Shown here: positions 16,956 to 25,943 of the stretch, in pieces
How the letters are laid out: every line of letters starts with the position of its first letter
How positions within the stretch are numbered: position 1 is the first letter of the stretch
Origin: DATFKA01 sp042095835
Lineage (GTDB): Bacteria > Bacteroidota > Bacteroidia > Chitinophagales > Saprospiraceae
Assembly: GCA_042095835.1 (NCBI GenBank)
Contig: JBELML010000073.1
Location: 1-31,016, forward strand
Length of the DNA: 31,016 bases
Direction of reading: 5' to 3'
The notes under the pieces: model-generated
What the model was told of the DNA's origin: nothing
The model's database searches: none
What the model saw: the letters and a program-made list of their open reading frames with translations, nothing else
Position numbers and translations under genes: made by a program

Positions 16956-17699
16956 ATGAGGTACATCTTATTTATACTAGGCTTGGCTATCTTGGCGGCC
17001 TGCTCGTCGGAAGACCAAGCAGCATCTGCTAGTGAAAATACATTTACAAAAAGCCAAAAACCTCCTTTAGATCCCGATCGGTATAATGTCGCCTTTCTCA
17101 TTATGGATGGCGTTTATAACACGGAGTTGACAGCGCCCTATGATATCTTTCAGCATACGATCTTTAGAGAGGGCATCAAGGCGATGAATGTATTTTTGGT
17201 AGCCAATACCCTAGAGCCCATTACTACATTCGAAGGCATAAAGCTGCTACCTGATTACAATTATTTGGAAGAGGATTTGCCTAAAATAGATATACTGGTG
17301 GTTCCCTCTGCGGAGCATCATCTAGATACGGACTTAGAAGATGAAGCCATGATTCGTTTTGTGCAAAAGGCAGATCAGCAGGCGCAGTTTATTACTTCTC
17401 ATTGTGATGGCGCCTTTGTTTTGGCCAAAGCTGGATTGCTAGATCAGCAGGTATCTACTACCTTTCCTAGCGATATCGATCGTATGAGAGATATGTTTCC
17501 CAAGCTGGATATCCGAAAGGATTTACTTTTTGTACATGATGGAAAATATATCACTTCTGCCGGAGGTGCCAAGTCATTCGAGGCTGCTCTTTATCTAGCA
17601 GAGCACCTTTATGGAGCAGCAATCGCCCGTAGTCTGGCAAAAGGTTTGGTGATCGATTGGGACCTGAGTCAAGTCCCCCATTTGGTGGTCGAGGATTAG
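16956..17699 (+). CDS. DJ-1/PfpI (class I glutamine amidotransferase-like) lipoprotein
   Basis: 247 residues. The N-terminus is a lipoprotein signal: MRYILFILGLAILAAC, with the lipidated Cys16 followed by SSEDQAAS. The DJ-1/PfpI domain (~43-245) has an acidic residue on the first strand turn (Glu57 in YNTELTAPYDIF) and the nucleophile elbow TSHCDGAFVLA (Cys150). The N-terminal GVYNTELTAPYDIF resembles isonitrile hydratases and the GATase1 part of AraC-type regulators more than human DJ-1. Most relatives are cytoplasmic, so an anchored periplasmic copy is unusual. It begins eight bases after the stop of the response regulator and is surely in the same operon. The substrate is unknown. Its TAG stop overlaps the TAA stop of the convergent VWA gene by four bases. 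Confidence 0.88.
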   Translation: MRYILFILGLAILAACSSEDQAASASENTFTKSQKPPLDPDRYNVAFLIMDGVYNTELTAPYDIFQHTIFREGIKAMNVFLVANTLEPITTFEGIKLLPDYNYLEEDLPKIDILVVPSAEHHLDTDLEDEAMIRFVQKADQQAQFITSHCDGAFVLAKAGLLDQQVSTTFPSDIDRMRDMFPKLDIRKDLLFVHDGKYITSAGGAKSFEAALYLAEHLYGAAIARSLAKGLVIDWDLSQVPHLVVED

Positions 17700-19024
17700 G
17701 ATTTATACTTTCGATTCATCTCGCGTACGGCTTGTTCAATGCCACGTGGTGTAAGTGGAAACATCGGAAAAATCTGCTTAATGGCTTGGATCGTATAGGT
17801 ATGGTGCCAATACTGCTGAGGTTCAGGATTCAGCCAAACACTTCGCTTAAATTTTTTGTGGATGGATTGCAGCCCTCTGATGCTATTGGCAGTCAATTCA
17901 TAGGGCGCCATAGCGGCATCGCCGATGATGAATACGCGGTATTTTTCATCTTTATCCAAGAAGCGTTTCAGTGGCAAAACCTTCATACGCGCTGCATCTT
18001 CGTAGACAACGCCGTAGATCGAATTATGGAAATAATAGACTTCCAGGTCATGAGCAAAGCGCGTTTTCATTTTTTTGAAAAGATCCTGCACGGCTTTTAT
18101 ATAAGGATGCATGGAAAAACCGCCATTATCGATCAGTACCAACACTTGTAGCTTCTCGTCCTTTTCGTGTTCGAGTTCGGGTAGAAATAGGCCACCTCTT
18201 TTTAGGCCCGATTTAATGGTTTTGGGAATGTCTAGGTTCTCCCGGGCGCTTTCTTCGATGACGCCTTTGAGGGAGGCTAAAGCAGCATCTACATTGTTGT
18301 CATTGATGATAGCATCTAGGTCTACTGGATAGAAATTGGGATCACCAATCACTTTACGCGCCATTTTTCCACCTCCTGAGCCACCGACTCTGATACCACC
18401 TTTAGCGGCACCGCCATGCCCATAGGGCGATATGCCGCCTGTACCTACCCAATGATCTCCACCACCGTGTCGGTCTTTTTGCTGGCCTTGAATACGCTCT
18501 AGTCGTTCCAATAATTCTTTGAGGCTTATGTCAGAATAGTCTGCCATTTTATCCAGCTCTCTGGGATTGACGGTACCTGGATCGTTGGGGTCGACCTGAT
18601 CTGTTTGATCTGGATCATTTTTATCAAAAAGTTCTCGGCCATCAATGATTTCCTTAATATCATAATGCGTCATATGCACCTGATCCAAAAAGCGATTGAT
18701 GAGTTCTTCGGTAGAGAATTCGACATCACGGTCAGCCTCTTCGAGGTACTGATTTCGCCATTTCTTAAAAGTCTCAGACCTGCGTATGGCATCGTCTAGG
18801 CTTTCGCCGGGACGCACTTCAATATTCAGAAAATACTTGTAGTAAGCTCTGGTAAAAGGCCCAATATCTCTAGGTTCATTGACAATAATGCCCTTGAGCA
18901 CCTGGTACATATCTCCCAAGGTCTTTACCAAGCCCTTTTCAGTGGCTTTGCGCAAAAGGAGTAGCGTCCTGACATCACAAGAAAGGCCGTATTCGCGAAA
19001 AAAGCTTGGAAGAGAAGTGAACAT
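17696..19024 (-). CDS. CoxE-like VWA-domain protein, partner of MoxR ATPase
   Basis: 442 residues. A helical N-terminal region (~1-175) precedes a Gly/His-rich linker (187-221: HGGGDHWVGTGG, GGSGGGK) and a C-terminal von Willebrand A domain (~290-435). The VWA core strand reads LQVLVLIDNGGFSMHP. The canonical MIDAS DxSxS is replaced by DNGGFS (Asp299 kept), and a later FIIGDAAMAPYE supplies another acidic residue. Such VWA proteins usually work with MoxR AAA+ ATPases as chaperones for maturation or metal insertion of client complexes. The MoxR gene is 45 bp upstream on the same strand, so the pairing is strongly supported, but the client is not identifiable here. Confidence 0.88.
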   Translation of the reverse strand: MFTSLPSFFREYGLSCDVRTLLLLRKATEKGLVKTLGDMYQVLKGIIVNEPRDIGPFTRAYYKYFLNIEVRPGESLDDAIRRSETFKKWRNQYLEEADRDVEFSTEELINRFLDQVHMTHYDIKEIIDGRELFDKNDPDQTDQVDPNDPGTVNPRELDKMADYSDISLKELLERLERIQGQQKDRHGGGDHWVGTGGISPYGHGGAAKGGIRVGGSGGGKMARKVIGDPNFYPVDLDAIINDNNVDAALASLKGVIEESARENLDIPKTIKSGLKRGGLFLPELEHEKDEKLQVLVLIDNGGFSMHPYIKAVQDLFKKMKTRFAHDLEVYYFHNSIYGVVYEDAARMKVLPLKRFLDKDEKYRVFIIGDAAMAPYELTANSIRGLQSIHKKFKRSVWLNPEPQQYWHHTYTIQAIKQIFPMFPLTPRGIEQAVREMNRKYKS

Positions 19025-19069
19025 TAATGAATGATTAAATGAAAAGTCCTTGTAGTAAAATCTACAGCA

Positions 19070-19984
19070 TTAATTCATATTAGAACGCTTAGAGAAGTCA
19101 ATTGGATTACGGAGTACATTTTGTACAACCTTTTCCAAATCGCTTTTCACCTTGATGAGCGCTCCCAGACCTTCAAGTTCTTGTATTTTGCGTTTAGCTT
19201 CAGTTGGTGCCATGGGTTTGACATACTTGAGCCAGTTGAGCAACTCTCTGGTTGTCGGTGCTCTTTCTAAACCTATTTTTCTAAGGTGATAAAAAACATT
19301 CATCGCCATGTCTACCACCTTGTTTTCAATACTAGGATGATGTTTTTCTACAATTTTTTGCATAATATCCCGATCTGGGAAGTGGATATAATGATAGATA
19401 CACCTCCCTTTAAAGGCTGTAGGTAATTCCTGCTCGCGATTCGAGGTGATGACAATAGCGGGCATTTCTGTTTCCGTTGTCTCGACTACTTCACCAGATT
19501 CTGGCATGATGAATTTGCGGTGACTTAAAGCATAGAGCAAATCATTGGGAAACTCCCTGGGCGCCTTATCGATCTCATCAATCAACAACACAGAATTGGG
19601 GCTACTAAAAGCCTGTGCAGCTGGGCCCTTTACAACATAATCGCCAAGTGTCTCGGGGTTTCTACCACCTGTTGAAAGGCGACTTTCCAAACCCTTTTCT
19701 TCCCGCTGGGCATTCAGAATCTCAATTTGTGAATCTCTCAAGTATTTCACATGATCGAATCGAGCAACGAACTGCTCTACATTAGATTTTGATCCAACCG
19801 GATACACAAATAAATCCAAGTCTAGATCATTGGCATAATGTATCGGAAGCTCCGTTTTGCCGGTGCCGGGCTCTCCTTCTATTAAAAGCGGCATCCCCAA
19901 AGTACGCGCCATGTGAAAGGCTTGCGCCAAATCTTTGGGGCATAAATATTTTTCTGATCCTGTCCAGTAGCTAGTGTCTGCCAT
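19070..19984 (-). CDS. MoxR-family AAA+ ATPase
   Basis: 304 residues. Walker A is GEPGTGKTE (residues ~37-45), Walker B VLLIDEIDKAP (~132-142), sensor 1 IVITSNREQELP (~172-183), an arginine-finger region FKGRCIYHYIHFP (~187-199) and a C-terminal lid rich in helices. The N-terminal YLCPKDLAQAFHMARTLGMPLLIEGEPG resembles AAA_5/MoxR proteins that pair with VWA partners. It hydrolyses ATP to remodel a client together with the downstream VWA protein. The start codon ATG (19984) lies inside the fifth, degenerate unit of an 8-bp repeat array, so the leader is repeat sequence rather than a normal ribosome-binding region. Confidence 0.92.
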   Translation of the reverse strand: MADTSYWTGSEKYLCPKDLAQAFHMARTLGMPLLIEGEPGTGKTELPIHYANDLDLDLFVYPVGSKSNVEQFVARFDHVKYLRDSQIEILNAQREEKGLESRLSTGGRNPETLGDYVVKGPAAQAFSSPNSVLLIDEIDKAPREFPNDLLYALSHRKFIMPESGEVVETTETEMPAIVITSNREQELPTAFKGRCIYHYIHFPDRDIMQKIVEKHHPSIENKVVDMAMNVFYHLRKIGLERAPTTRELLNWLKYVKPMAPTEAKRKIQELEGLGALIKVKSDLEKVVQNVLRNPIDFSKRSNMN

Positions 19985-20020
19985 TTGTCAATGCGTGAAT
20001 GTGTCAATGAGTAAATGTGT
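19981..20020 (-). repeat. 8-bp tandem array running into the moxR start codon
   Basis: Read on the gene strand the units are ACACATTT, ACTCATTG, ACACATTC, ACGCATTG and ACAAATGG (consensus ACNCATTN). The last, degenerate unit contains the moxR ATG. A second array with the same consensus and phase lies at 30947-30978. The function is unknown; a leader or translation element, or a spreading repeat family, are both possible. Confidence 0.8.
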
Positions 20021-20075
20021 CTGCTTGCTGAAGATTCAGGGGAGGTTGATCAATGAATGAAAAATACCCTAAAGC

Positions 20076-20085
20076 TTTCGCGAAA
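20076..20085. promoter_or_regulatory. Perfect 10-bp palindrome TTTCGCGAAA
   Basis: The sequence TTTCGCGAAA is its own reverse complement. It lies 92 nt upstream of the moxR start and 169 nt upstream of the acetyltransferase start. It could be an operator half-site pair for a dimeric regulator. There is no other support, and such a palindrome can arise by chance. Confidence 0.3.
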
Positions 20086-20228
20086 ACACAGAGTTTCTAA
20101 AGTCTTGCTGATCTAATGAATGAATAGCTGAATAATACACCGACTACACATGACTACTTCACTATATCAGGATATCACAACTTTGATAAATAAAGGTACA
20201 GCTTTTCCACAGCTATGGGAACGATTTA

Positions 20229-20239
20229 GCGAATTTTCG
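20229..20239 (+). promoter_or_regulatory. GCGAATTTTCG inverted motif just upstream of the acetyltransferase gene
   Basis: The core CGAA-TT-TTCG is a small dyad 14 nt before the ATG. The same 11-mer occurs at 28600-28610 upstream of the KAS III gene, where the dyad extends to GGCGAA/TTCGCC. A shared operator is possible, but two short copies are weak evidence. Confidence 0.3.
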
Positions 20240-20253
20240 TTTTCTTAGTAGCT

Positions 20254-20796
20254 ATGAAGACAACTTATCTATTCAAATCTGAACGTTTGGGATTCAGAAA
20301 TTGGGACGCTCGCGATTTTGACGGCTTCCTAAAGTTGAATACAGATCCGGAGGTGATGCGCTTTTTTCCTACCATAAATGATGCTAGTACGTCTAGGGCC
20401 GCAATGCGCCGGTATCAAAAGATGTACGAGGAGCGCGGCTATTGTTATTTTGCTGTAGATCGCCTAATTGATGAGCAGTTTATTGGTTTTATCGGTTTGT
20501 GCTACCAAGATTATGAAGCCTCATTTACGCCAGTAGTAGATATTGGTTGGCGCTTAGACAAGGCTTTTTGGGCTAAAGGATATGCCACCGAAGGGGCGCT
20601 AAGCTGTCTTCGCTATGGCTTTCAAGAAATAGGTTTAGAAAAAATAGTGGCTATCGCTCCGCAAATTAATCAGCCCTCGATCCATGTGATGCAAAAAATT
20701 GGGATGACTAAAGTCCTCGACTTTAAACATCCCAAACTAGGTGATTATCCAGCATTAGTGGATTGTGTTTGCTATGAGAAGTTAGCTTCCCAATAA
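20254..20796 (+). CDS. GNAT-family N-acetyltransferase (RimJ/RimL type)
   Basis: 180 residues, one GNAT domain. It opens with TYLFKSERLGFRNWDARDFDGF, the usual RimJ/RimL start in which a Leu-rich strand precedes substrate helix 1. The acetyl-CoA-binding loop appears as WRLDKAFWAKGYATEGALSCL (~98-118), equivalent to the (Q/R)xxGx(G/A) motif, and is followed by the Asn-containing INQPSIHVMQKIGM segment. These enzymes transfer acetyl groups to protein N-termini or small amines; the substrate cannot be predicted. It appears monocistronic. Its 3' end overlaps the convergent serine hydrolase gene by 15 bases. The ATG at 20254 fits the family length. Confidence 0.9.
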   Translation: MKTTYLFKSERLGFRNWDARDFDGFLKLNTDPEVMRFFPTINDASTSRAAMRRYQKMYEERGYCYFAVDRLIDEQFIGFIGLCYQDYEASFTPVVDIGWRLDKAFWAKGYATEGALSCLRYGFQEIGLEKIVAIAPQINQPSIHVMQKIGMTKVLDFKHPKLGDYPALVDCVCYEKLASQ

Positions 20797-22260
20797 TTCT
20801 TGTAGTTTCCTTTGGGAGAAGCCTTGATCTGGATCGATAGTTAATGCTTTTTGATACCATTCGATGGCCTTTTCTTGCTCGCCCATTGCGCGATAGGCAT
20901 CAGCTACACTATCTGGCCAACCGCTATGCTCAGGCTCCAACTCTACCATAAATAAGAAAATATCTAGCGCTTCCTGATAATGACCGCGATCTATACATTT
21001 GTAGCCCAAGTCATCTAAAAAGCCAGTGCGAAAAAGATACTGATCTGCTGCATTTTCTTTTTTATCAAAATAATAGGCCTTTACGGCATCAATACCTTCG
21101 GTTAGGATGAGGTTTTTCAAATCGAAGCTAATGGGTTGTTTCCAAGGTTTCACTCCTTCTAGCCTCTGAAGTAAGGCATTAACTAAGTAGTCATTCCAAA
21201 AAGTATCTCCATTGCCCATGAGTACAACGGCAGACTGCGTAGAGGGAATAAACCCAAAATAAGTGCGGAATCCTTCATCGCCTCCGCTATGGCCAAGCAA
21301 TTTTTGGCCATCTACTTTTTTGGTAAACCAACTCAGACAAACACTATCTTGCTCTCCTATTGGGTATTGACCTGTAGTCAGCATTTGATAGGCTTTTTGA
21401 CTATACACCTCCTTTCCGTTGATGGTCCCTTTATTGAGGTTCAGTTTTGCCCATTGTAGCAAATCCTCAATATTCGAATTAAGTGTCGAACTTGGAGCAT
21501 GGATGCGATTATAAGGATAGTGCTCCCAGACTTTTAGCTGTAAATCAGGCCCCAAAATATGTGCCTTGGTAGCGATGGCCTCGGGTACCTCGGGCTTGAA
21601 AAAGGTCGTGTTTTTCATCCCGGCCGGCTCAAAAATATTGGCCTTCATATAATCTTCAAAGAGTATCCCTGAGGTTTTAGCAATAACATCAGCCAAGAGA
21701 TTAAAGGCAGCATTGCTATAACTAAAATCTGATCCCGGCTCGAAATCGAGTTGCATGTCGCCAAAGCTTTTGGAGTAGCGCTCTGCAGCCCCGTCATCAA
21801 GTTGAGGATTTTCCCACTCGTAATCTTCTACATCAGGAATGCCAGAAGTATGCACAAGCATCTGCTGTATAGTGATATCTTTATACCGCTCATCTGCCAT
21901 TGTGAAATACGGTAAGTAGGTCACCAGGCGTTCCTCCAAGTCTATTTTTCCCGCTTCTACTAGCTGTACAATGGCGGTGGCCACGACGGGTTTCGATACC
22001 GAAGCCATATGGAAGATAGATTGAAGATCTAGAGGCGCTTTAGTATCCAATGCTTGGACACCGTGTCCTTTGGCATAAATGACTTCGCCGTCTTGAATGA
22101 CTCCTACCGCCAAGCCAGGTAGCTCGAATGTAGCTTTTTGCGCTATTACAATGGAGTCAATTTTTGCTGCAAGTGGATGTTCGGGTTGGGTGATTTTTTC
22201 GGAGACAGGTTGACAATTGAATAAGAGTAAAGCAAGTCCAAATAAGAGTTGGCGTCGCAT
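20782..22260 (-). CDS. Beta-lactamase-fold serine hydrolase lipoprotein with C-terminal TPRs
   Basis: 492 residues. The hydrophobic N-terminus ends in LLFNC (Cys16), a plausible though imperfect lipobox, so the protein is probably anchored in the periplasm. The beta-lactamase/class C fold (~35-375) has all three active-site motifs: SxxK as SVSK (Ser87, Lys90), YxN as YSN (181-183) and HSG (324-326, the KTG equivalent). Residues ~413-490 carry about two TPR units (HYQEALDIFLFMVELEP, EQEKAIEWYQKALTIDP). Proteins of this build are usually peptidases or esterases acting on peptidoglycan fragments, D-amino-acid peptides or beta-lactam-like compounds. True beta-lactamase activity is not implied. 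It overlaps the acetyltransferase gene by 15 bases. Confidence 0.9.
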   Translation of the reverse strand: MRRQLLFGLALLLFNCQPVSEKITQPEHPLAAKIDSIVIAQKATFELPGLAVGVIQDGEVIYAKGHGVQALDTKAPLDLQSIFHMASVSKPVVATAIVQLVEAGKIDLEERLVTYLPYFTMADERYKDITIQQMLVHTSGIPDVEDYEWENPQLDDGAAERYSKSFGDMQLDFEPGSDFSYSNAAFNLLADVIAKTSGILFEDYMKANIFEPAGMKNTTFFKPEVPEAIATKAHILGPDLQLKVWEHYPYNRIHAPSSTLNSNIEDLLQWAKLNLNKGTINGKEVYSQKAYQMLTTGQYPIGEQDSVCLSWFTKKVDGQKLLGHSGGDEGFRTYFGFIPSTQSAVVLMGNGDTFWNDYLVNALLQRLEGVKPWKQPISFDLKNLILTEGIDAVKAYYFDKKENAADQYLFRTGFLDDLGYKCIDRGHYQEALDIFLFMVELEPEHSGWPDSVADAYRAMGEQEKAIEWYQKALTIDPDQGFSQRKLQELLGS

Positions 22261-22457
22261 GTGTTTAATTTTTGTATTTGTTACTAAGATGGGAAAGGAG
22301 AGCAGCTACCCCTACATGAGGCAAGTTTTTATAAAGATGATTGATGGCTAAAAGCCGACTATAATTCATTGGGATTGAACAATTTGGTGATTTGGGATTT
22401 ATTACATTGGATCGGGTAAACTAAATCTCCCTTTTTCTCAGCCTTCAACACATCATT

Positions 22458-25400
22458 ATGCACGCACTCAAAGGACTTCTAATACTTCTCCTCTTACCTC
22501 TTGGTGTTTGGGGGCAACAAAACACCGTTTCATTAGTCCTACTTGATGCTGCCAATAAGACGCCTGTCGAAAATGCCTTTGTGTTTATTAAAAACAGCTC
22601 CATTGGAGAAGTGAGTAATGCAGCAGGAAAAGTGCAGTTAAATCTAGCCAAATTCCGTGTTCCTGAAATTGTCATCACACACCTTAACTATACGACTCAA
22701 ACGCTGTACACTAGCCAGTTGAGCTTTGGTCTTGATACGATTTTATTAGAAAGTAAAACCCAAAACCTAGACCTAGTAACGGTCAATACTAAAAAAGGCC
22801 GCGGTAGAAAGCGTAAGCAATGGATGAGACAATTCGAGTTAGCCTTTTTTGGGGAGACGAGTAGGAAAGAACGCGTAAAATTACTTAATCCAGAAGTGCT
22901 GTGGTTTGAGGAGAAAGATAGTTTGTTGATTGCACATGCTATGGATTATCTTCAATTAGAAAATCCAGGTACTGCCTATCGGTCAAGGTTCTACTTGGAA
23001 AAATTTGAGCTCAACAAAAACGAAGATGTCTACTTTGCCGGACACTCCTTTTTTGAAGATCAAATTGCTCAAGTAAAAAAACAGAATAAGATACGCAAAA
23101 AGCGAGACGAGTATTATCTAGCATCTGCGCAGCTTTTCTTTCAATCTTTTGTAGACCAACTCCCCATCAACGAACAGCAATTTGAATTTGGAAGTACAAG
23201 TTACTCCAAAGAAAAGGCCCAATTCGCTTATCAGCAAATGGATTATGATGATCTAAATTGGTCCCGAGGTTTATTGGCGGACACGCTCTATTTTTCGGAT
23301 TATTTCACCATAATCAACAAGCGAAGTACGATAATAAGTTATGGAAAAAGTAGAGATAAAGATGCCGTACAACCCGCCACCTCTTTTTTATTATCAAAAA
23401 CAGGCCGCTTCATTATAGGCAGCAATGGTCAATTGATCAACAAGAATGAAATCGAAGAGTCGGGCTACTGGACCAATTACCGCATCGCTACGATGCTGCC
23501 GATTGATTACCAAAGTAGTGTCACTTTAGGAGCGAGAGGTTTATACCGCAATCCGATTTTGGATCAATTACAGACTTATCGCACGACTAATACTCCAGAA
23601 AAAGTCTATCTCCATCTCAACAAAGGTTTCTATACCAATCGGGAGAATATGTGGTTTAAAGCCTATTTAGTGAATGGCGTTAATCATAGACCGGTGACCT
23701 CGAGCGATATTGTGTACGTAGAGTTGATCGATCCCAATAATGAAAAAATAAAGACCTGGCGCTTGCACCGTAAGTTGGGTTTACACGGCGATTTTCAGTG
23801 GACGCGCAACAACGACGAAGGCACTTATCGCCTGCGAGCCTACACCAATTACATGCGCAATCAGGGCGAGGAGTATTTTTATGAGGAAGCCTTTCAGGTA
23901 CTGAATTTTCTACCTGAAAATGAGGTGACAGCCACGGATAGCGAAAATGTGCAAAACACTGGAAAAAAAGCTCCATCCTATCGCATAGAATTTTTTCCAG
24001 AAGGTGGAGATTTGGTCGCCAACCTTCCTAGTACTGTTTGTTTTAGTGTGAGAGATAGTTTTGGAAGAGGACAAGATGCTAGCGGGCAATTACTGGATGA
24101 AACGGGCGCTTTTTTATCTGCGATAAAAACTAGTCATGATGGTTTGGGTGTATTTAAATTCACGCCTAAAAAAGGAAAACAATATTTCGTAAAAGTACAG
24201 GTCGGCCCACAGCAAGTAGAAGCCAGTTTGCCAGAGATGCAGAAGCAGGGTTTTTCTCTGCATTGTAATACCACACTCACTGAGGATCTGTATATCAATA
24301 TTTATGCCAGCGATACCAGCGCACTGAAGAAAGCCTACTTGGTAGGACATTTACGGGGCAATGTCATTTATTATCTTGATCAAATTCCTACGGATAAACC
24401 CATTAAGATTAAAAAGGCTGATGTCCCCAATGGGCTGCTACATTTTACCATTTTTGACAAAGGTAATCGCCCAAGAGCCGAGCGCCTAGTTTTTAATGAT
24501 CATGGCCTCAGTCAGGCGCTTTGTGACTACGAAGAAAAGGAAGTATTAATCAATACAGAACGAAAGACCGAAGTGTCGATCCAGCTAGATTCTAGTCTGT
24601 TGGGGGAGCAATTTGATGCATCTCTTTCTATCACCAATCAAGCTTTATCTCCTTATCCGTCTGGCAGCTACGACATCCAATCGTATTTACTCTTGAATTC
24701 AGATTTGGAACATCCTATTCCTGAACCAAGGCAATACTTTCAGTCCTGGAATAACACCAATCGCTTTTATTTAGATTTACAACTTTTGCAGCGATCTTGG
24801 CGGCGTTTTAATTGGAAGGATATGCTAGAAGGGGAGCAGCTTTCAATGGATTATAAAGCAGAAAAAGGATTTACCATAGCGGGTTACACTACCCGTAAAG
24901 ACAAGGAAGAAAGAGTACGGACAGAGGTTCTGCTGAATTCATTCCAAGGAGATTTGGTGTATAAACAAATCCAAACCGATGAGGATGGCTACTTCTCTTT
25001 TGAACAGCTACCTATGATGGATTCTACTCACTTTGTATTACAGGGAAGAATACCGCCAAAAGGAAAAAAACTAAAGGAAGGTAAAGTCGAAGGAAATCGC
25101 TTGGTTGATTTTCACTTGGCTTTATATCCAGAGACGGAAATACCAGCCTTGGAGCTACAGGAGCCCTCTACTTTGCTGCCAATATTTGAACCAGAGCAAG
25201 AGCAAGACCTAGCGGAGAAGTCATTTTCTGATGACCAGACGGTAACGAGTACCTGGCAAATCGACCTCGATGAAGTGATCGTGAAAGCGAATCGAGCATT
25301 TACAAGTAATCGCCCTATGCGAGGAGTGAAATTTTACAATCTAGATAATATCGATTGGATTCCAGCAGAAGCGCAAGGCACCAATCTTTTGGCTCGAGTT

Positions 25401-25843
25401 GCACCCCAATTTAATTTTTATCCAGGGCCAGAGGGTAAACTTGTATCCAGGTTTCTTGATTTTCAAGGCTTGCCCGTAGTTGTGCCCGTAGTAATAGAGA
25501 TTGATGGTATGGGTGCCGAACCAGGAGGCTCTAATGCTGGTCCATTTTTATCTTTGACGGCAGATGACATTCGTACAATTGTAGTCACTAAAGGATATAT
25601 AGGTATCACTACTCGAGGTATATCCAGAACACGAGAAGCCTACTTGGAAAGTGGCATTCTACAGTTTAAGCATCCGGCCTATGACCAGGCGCGCACTTTT
25701 TTTACACCAAAATATACGAGCGATACGGGTAGAGATTTGCGGACTGCCATTCATTGGGAGCCTCAATTAAAATTTGATACAAATGGTCAGGCCAAGGTCC
25801 AGTTTTCAGGGCCGGTCTTGCTCCAAGATCTGATGATAAAAAT
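22458..25843 (+). CDS. Large exported protein: carboxypeptidase-regulatory-like, MG2-like and TonB-plug-like regions (3' end lost in gap)
   Basis: 1128 residues are readable before the N run. A signal peptide (hydrophobic ~5-18, ending GVWGQQ) is followed by a CarboxypepD-regulatory-like beta domain (~22-100: TPVENAFVFIKNSSIGEVSNAAG). A basic helical region follows, then an alpha-2-macroglobulin MG2-like domain (~379-485: PEKVYLHLNKGFYTNRENMWFK, then DEGTYRLRAYTNYMRN) and further beta domains. Near the end a plug-like stretch (~950-1085) includes VVIEIDGMGAEPGG and IRTIVVTKGYIG. Such composite proteins are common in Bacteroidota and are thought to sit at the outer membrane or periplasm; no function is established. 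The predicted last residues and the stop codon fall in the gap. The gene after the gap is on the opposite strand, so this CDS must end inside it or very close to it. Confidence 0.85.
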
Positions 25844-25943
25844 NNNNNNNNNNNNNNNNNNNNNNNNNNNNNNNNNNNNNNNNNNNNNNNNNNNNNNNNN
25901 NNNNNNNNNNNNNNNNNNNNNNNNNNNNNNNNNNNNNNNNNNN
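25844..25943. other. Assembly gap, 100 N
   Basis: Exactly 100 undetermined bases, the usual placeholder for a gap of unknown length. It hides the 3' ends of the MG2/plug-like gene (+) and of mltG (-), and possibly anything between them. Coding frames that appear to continue across it are artefacts. Confidence 0.98.
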
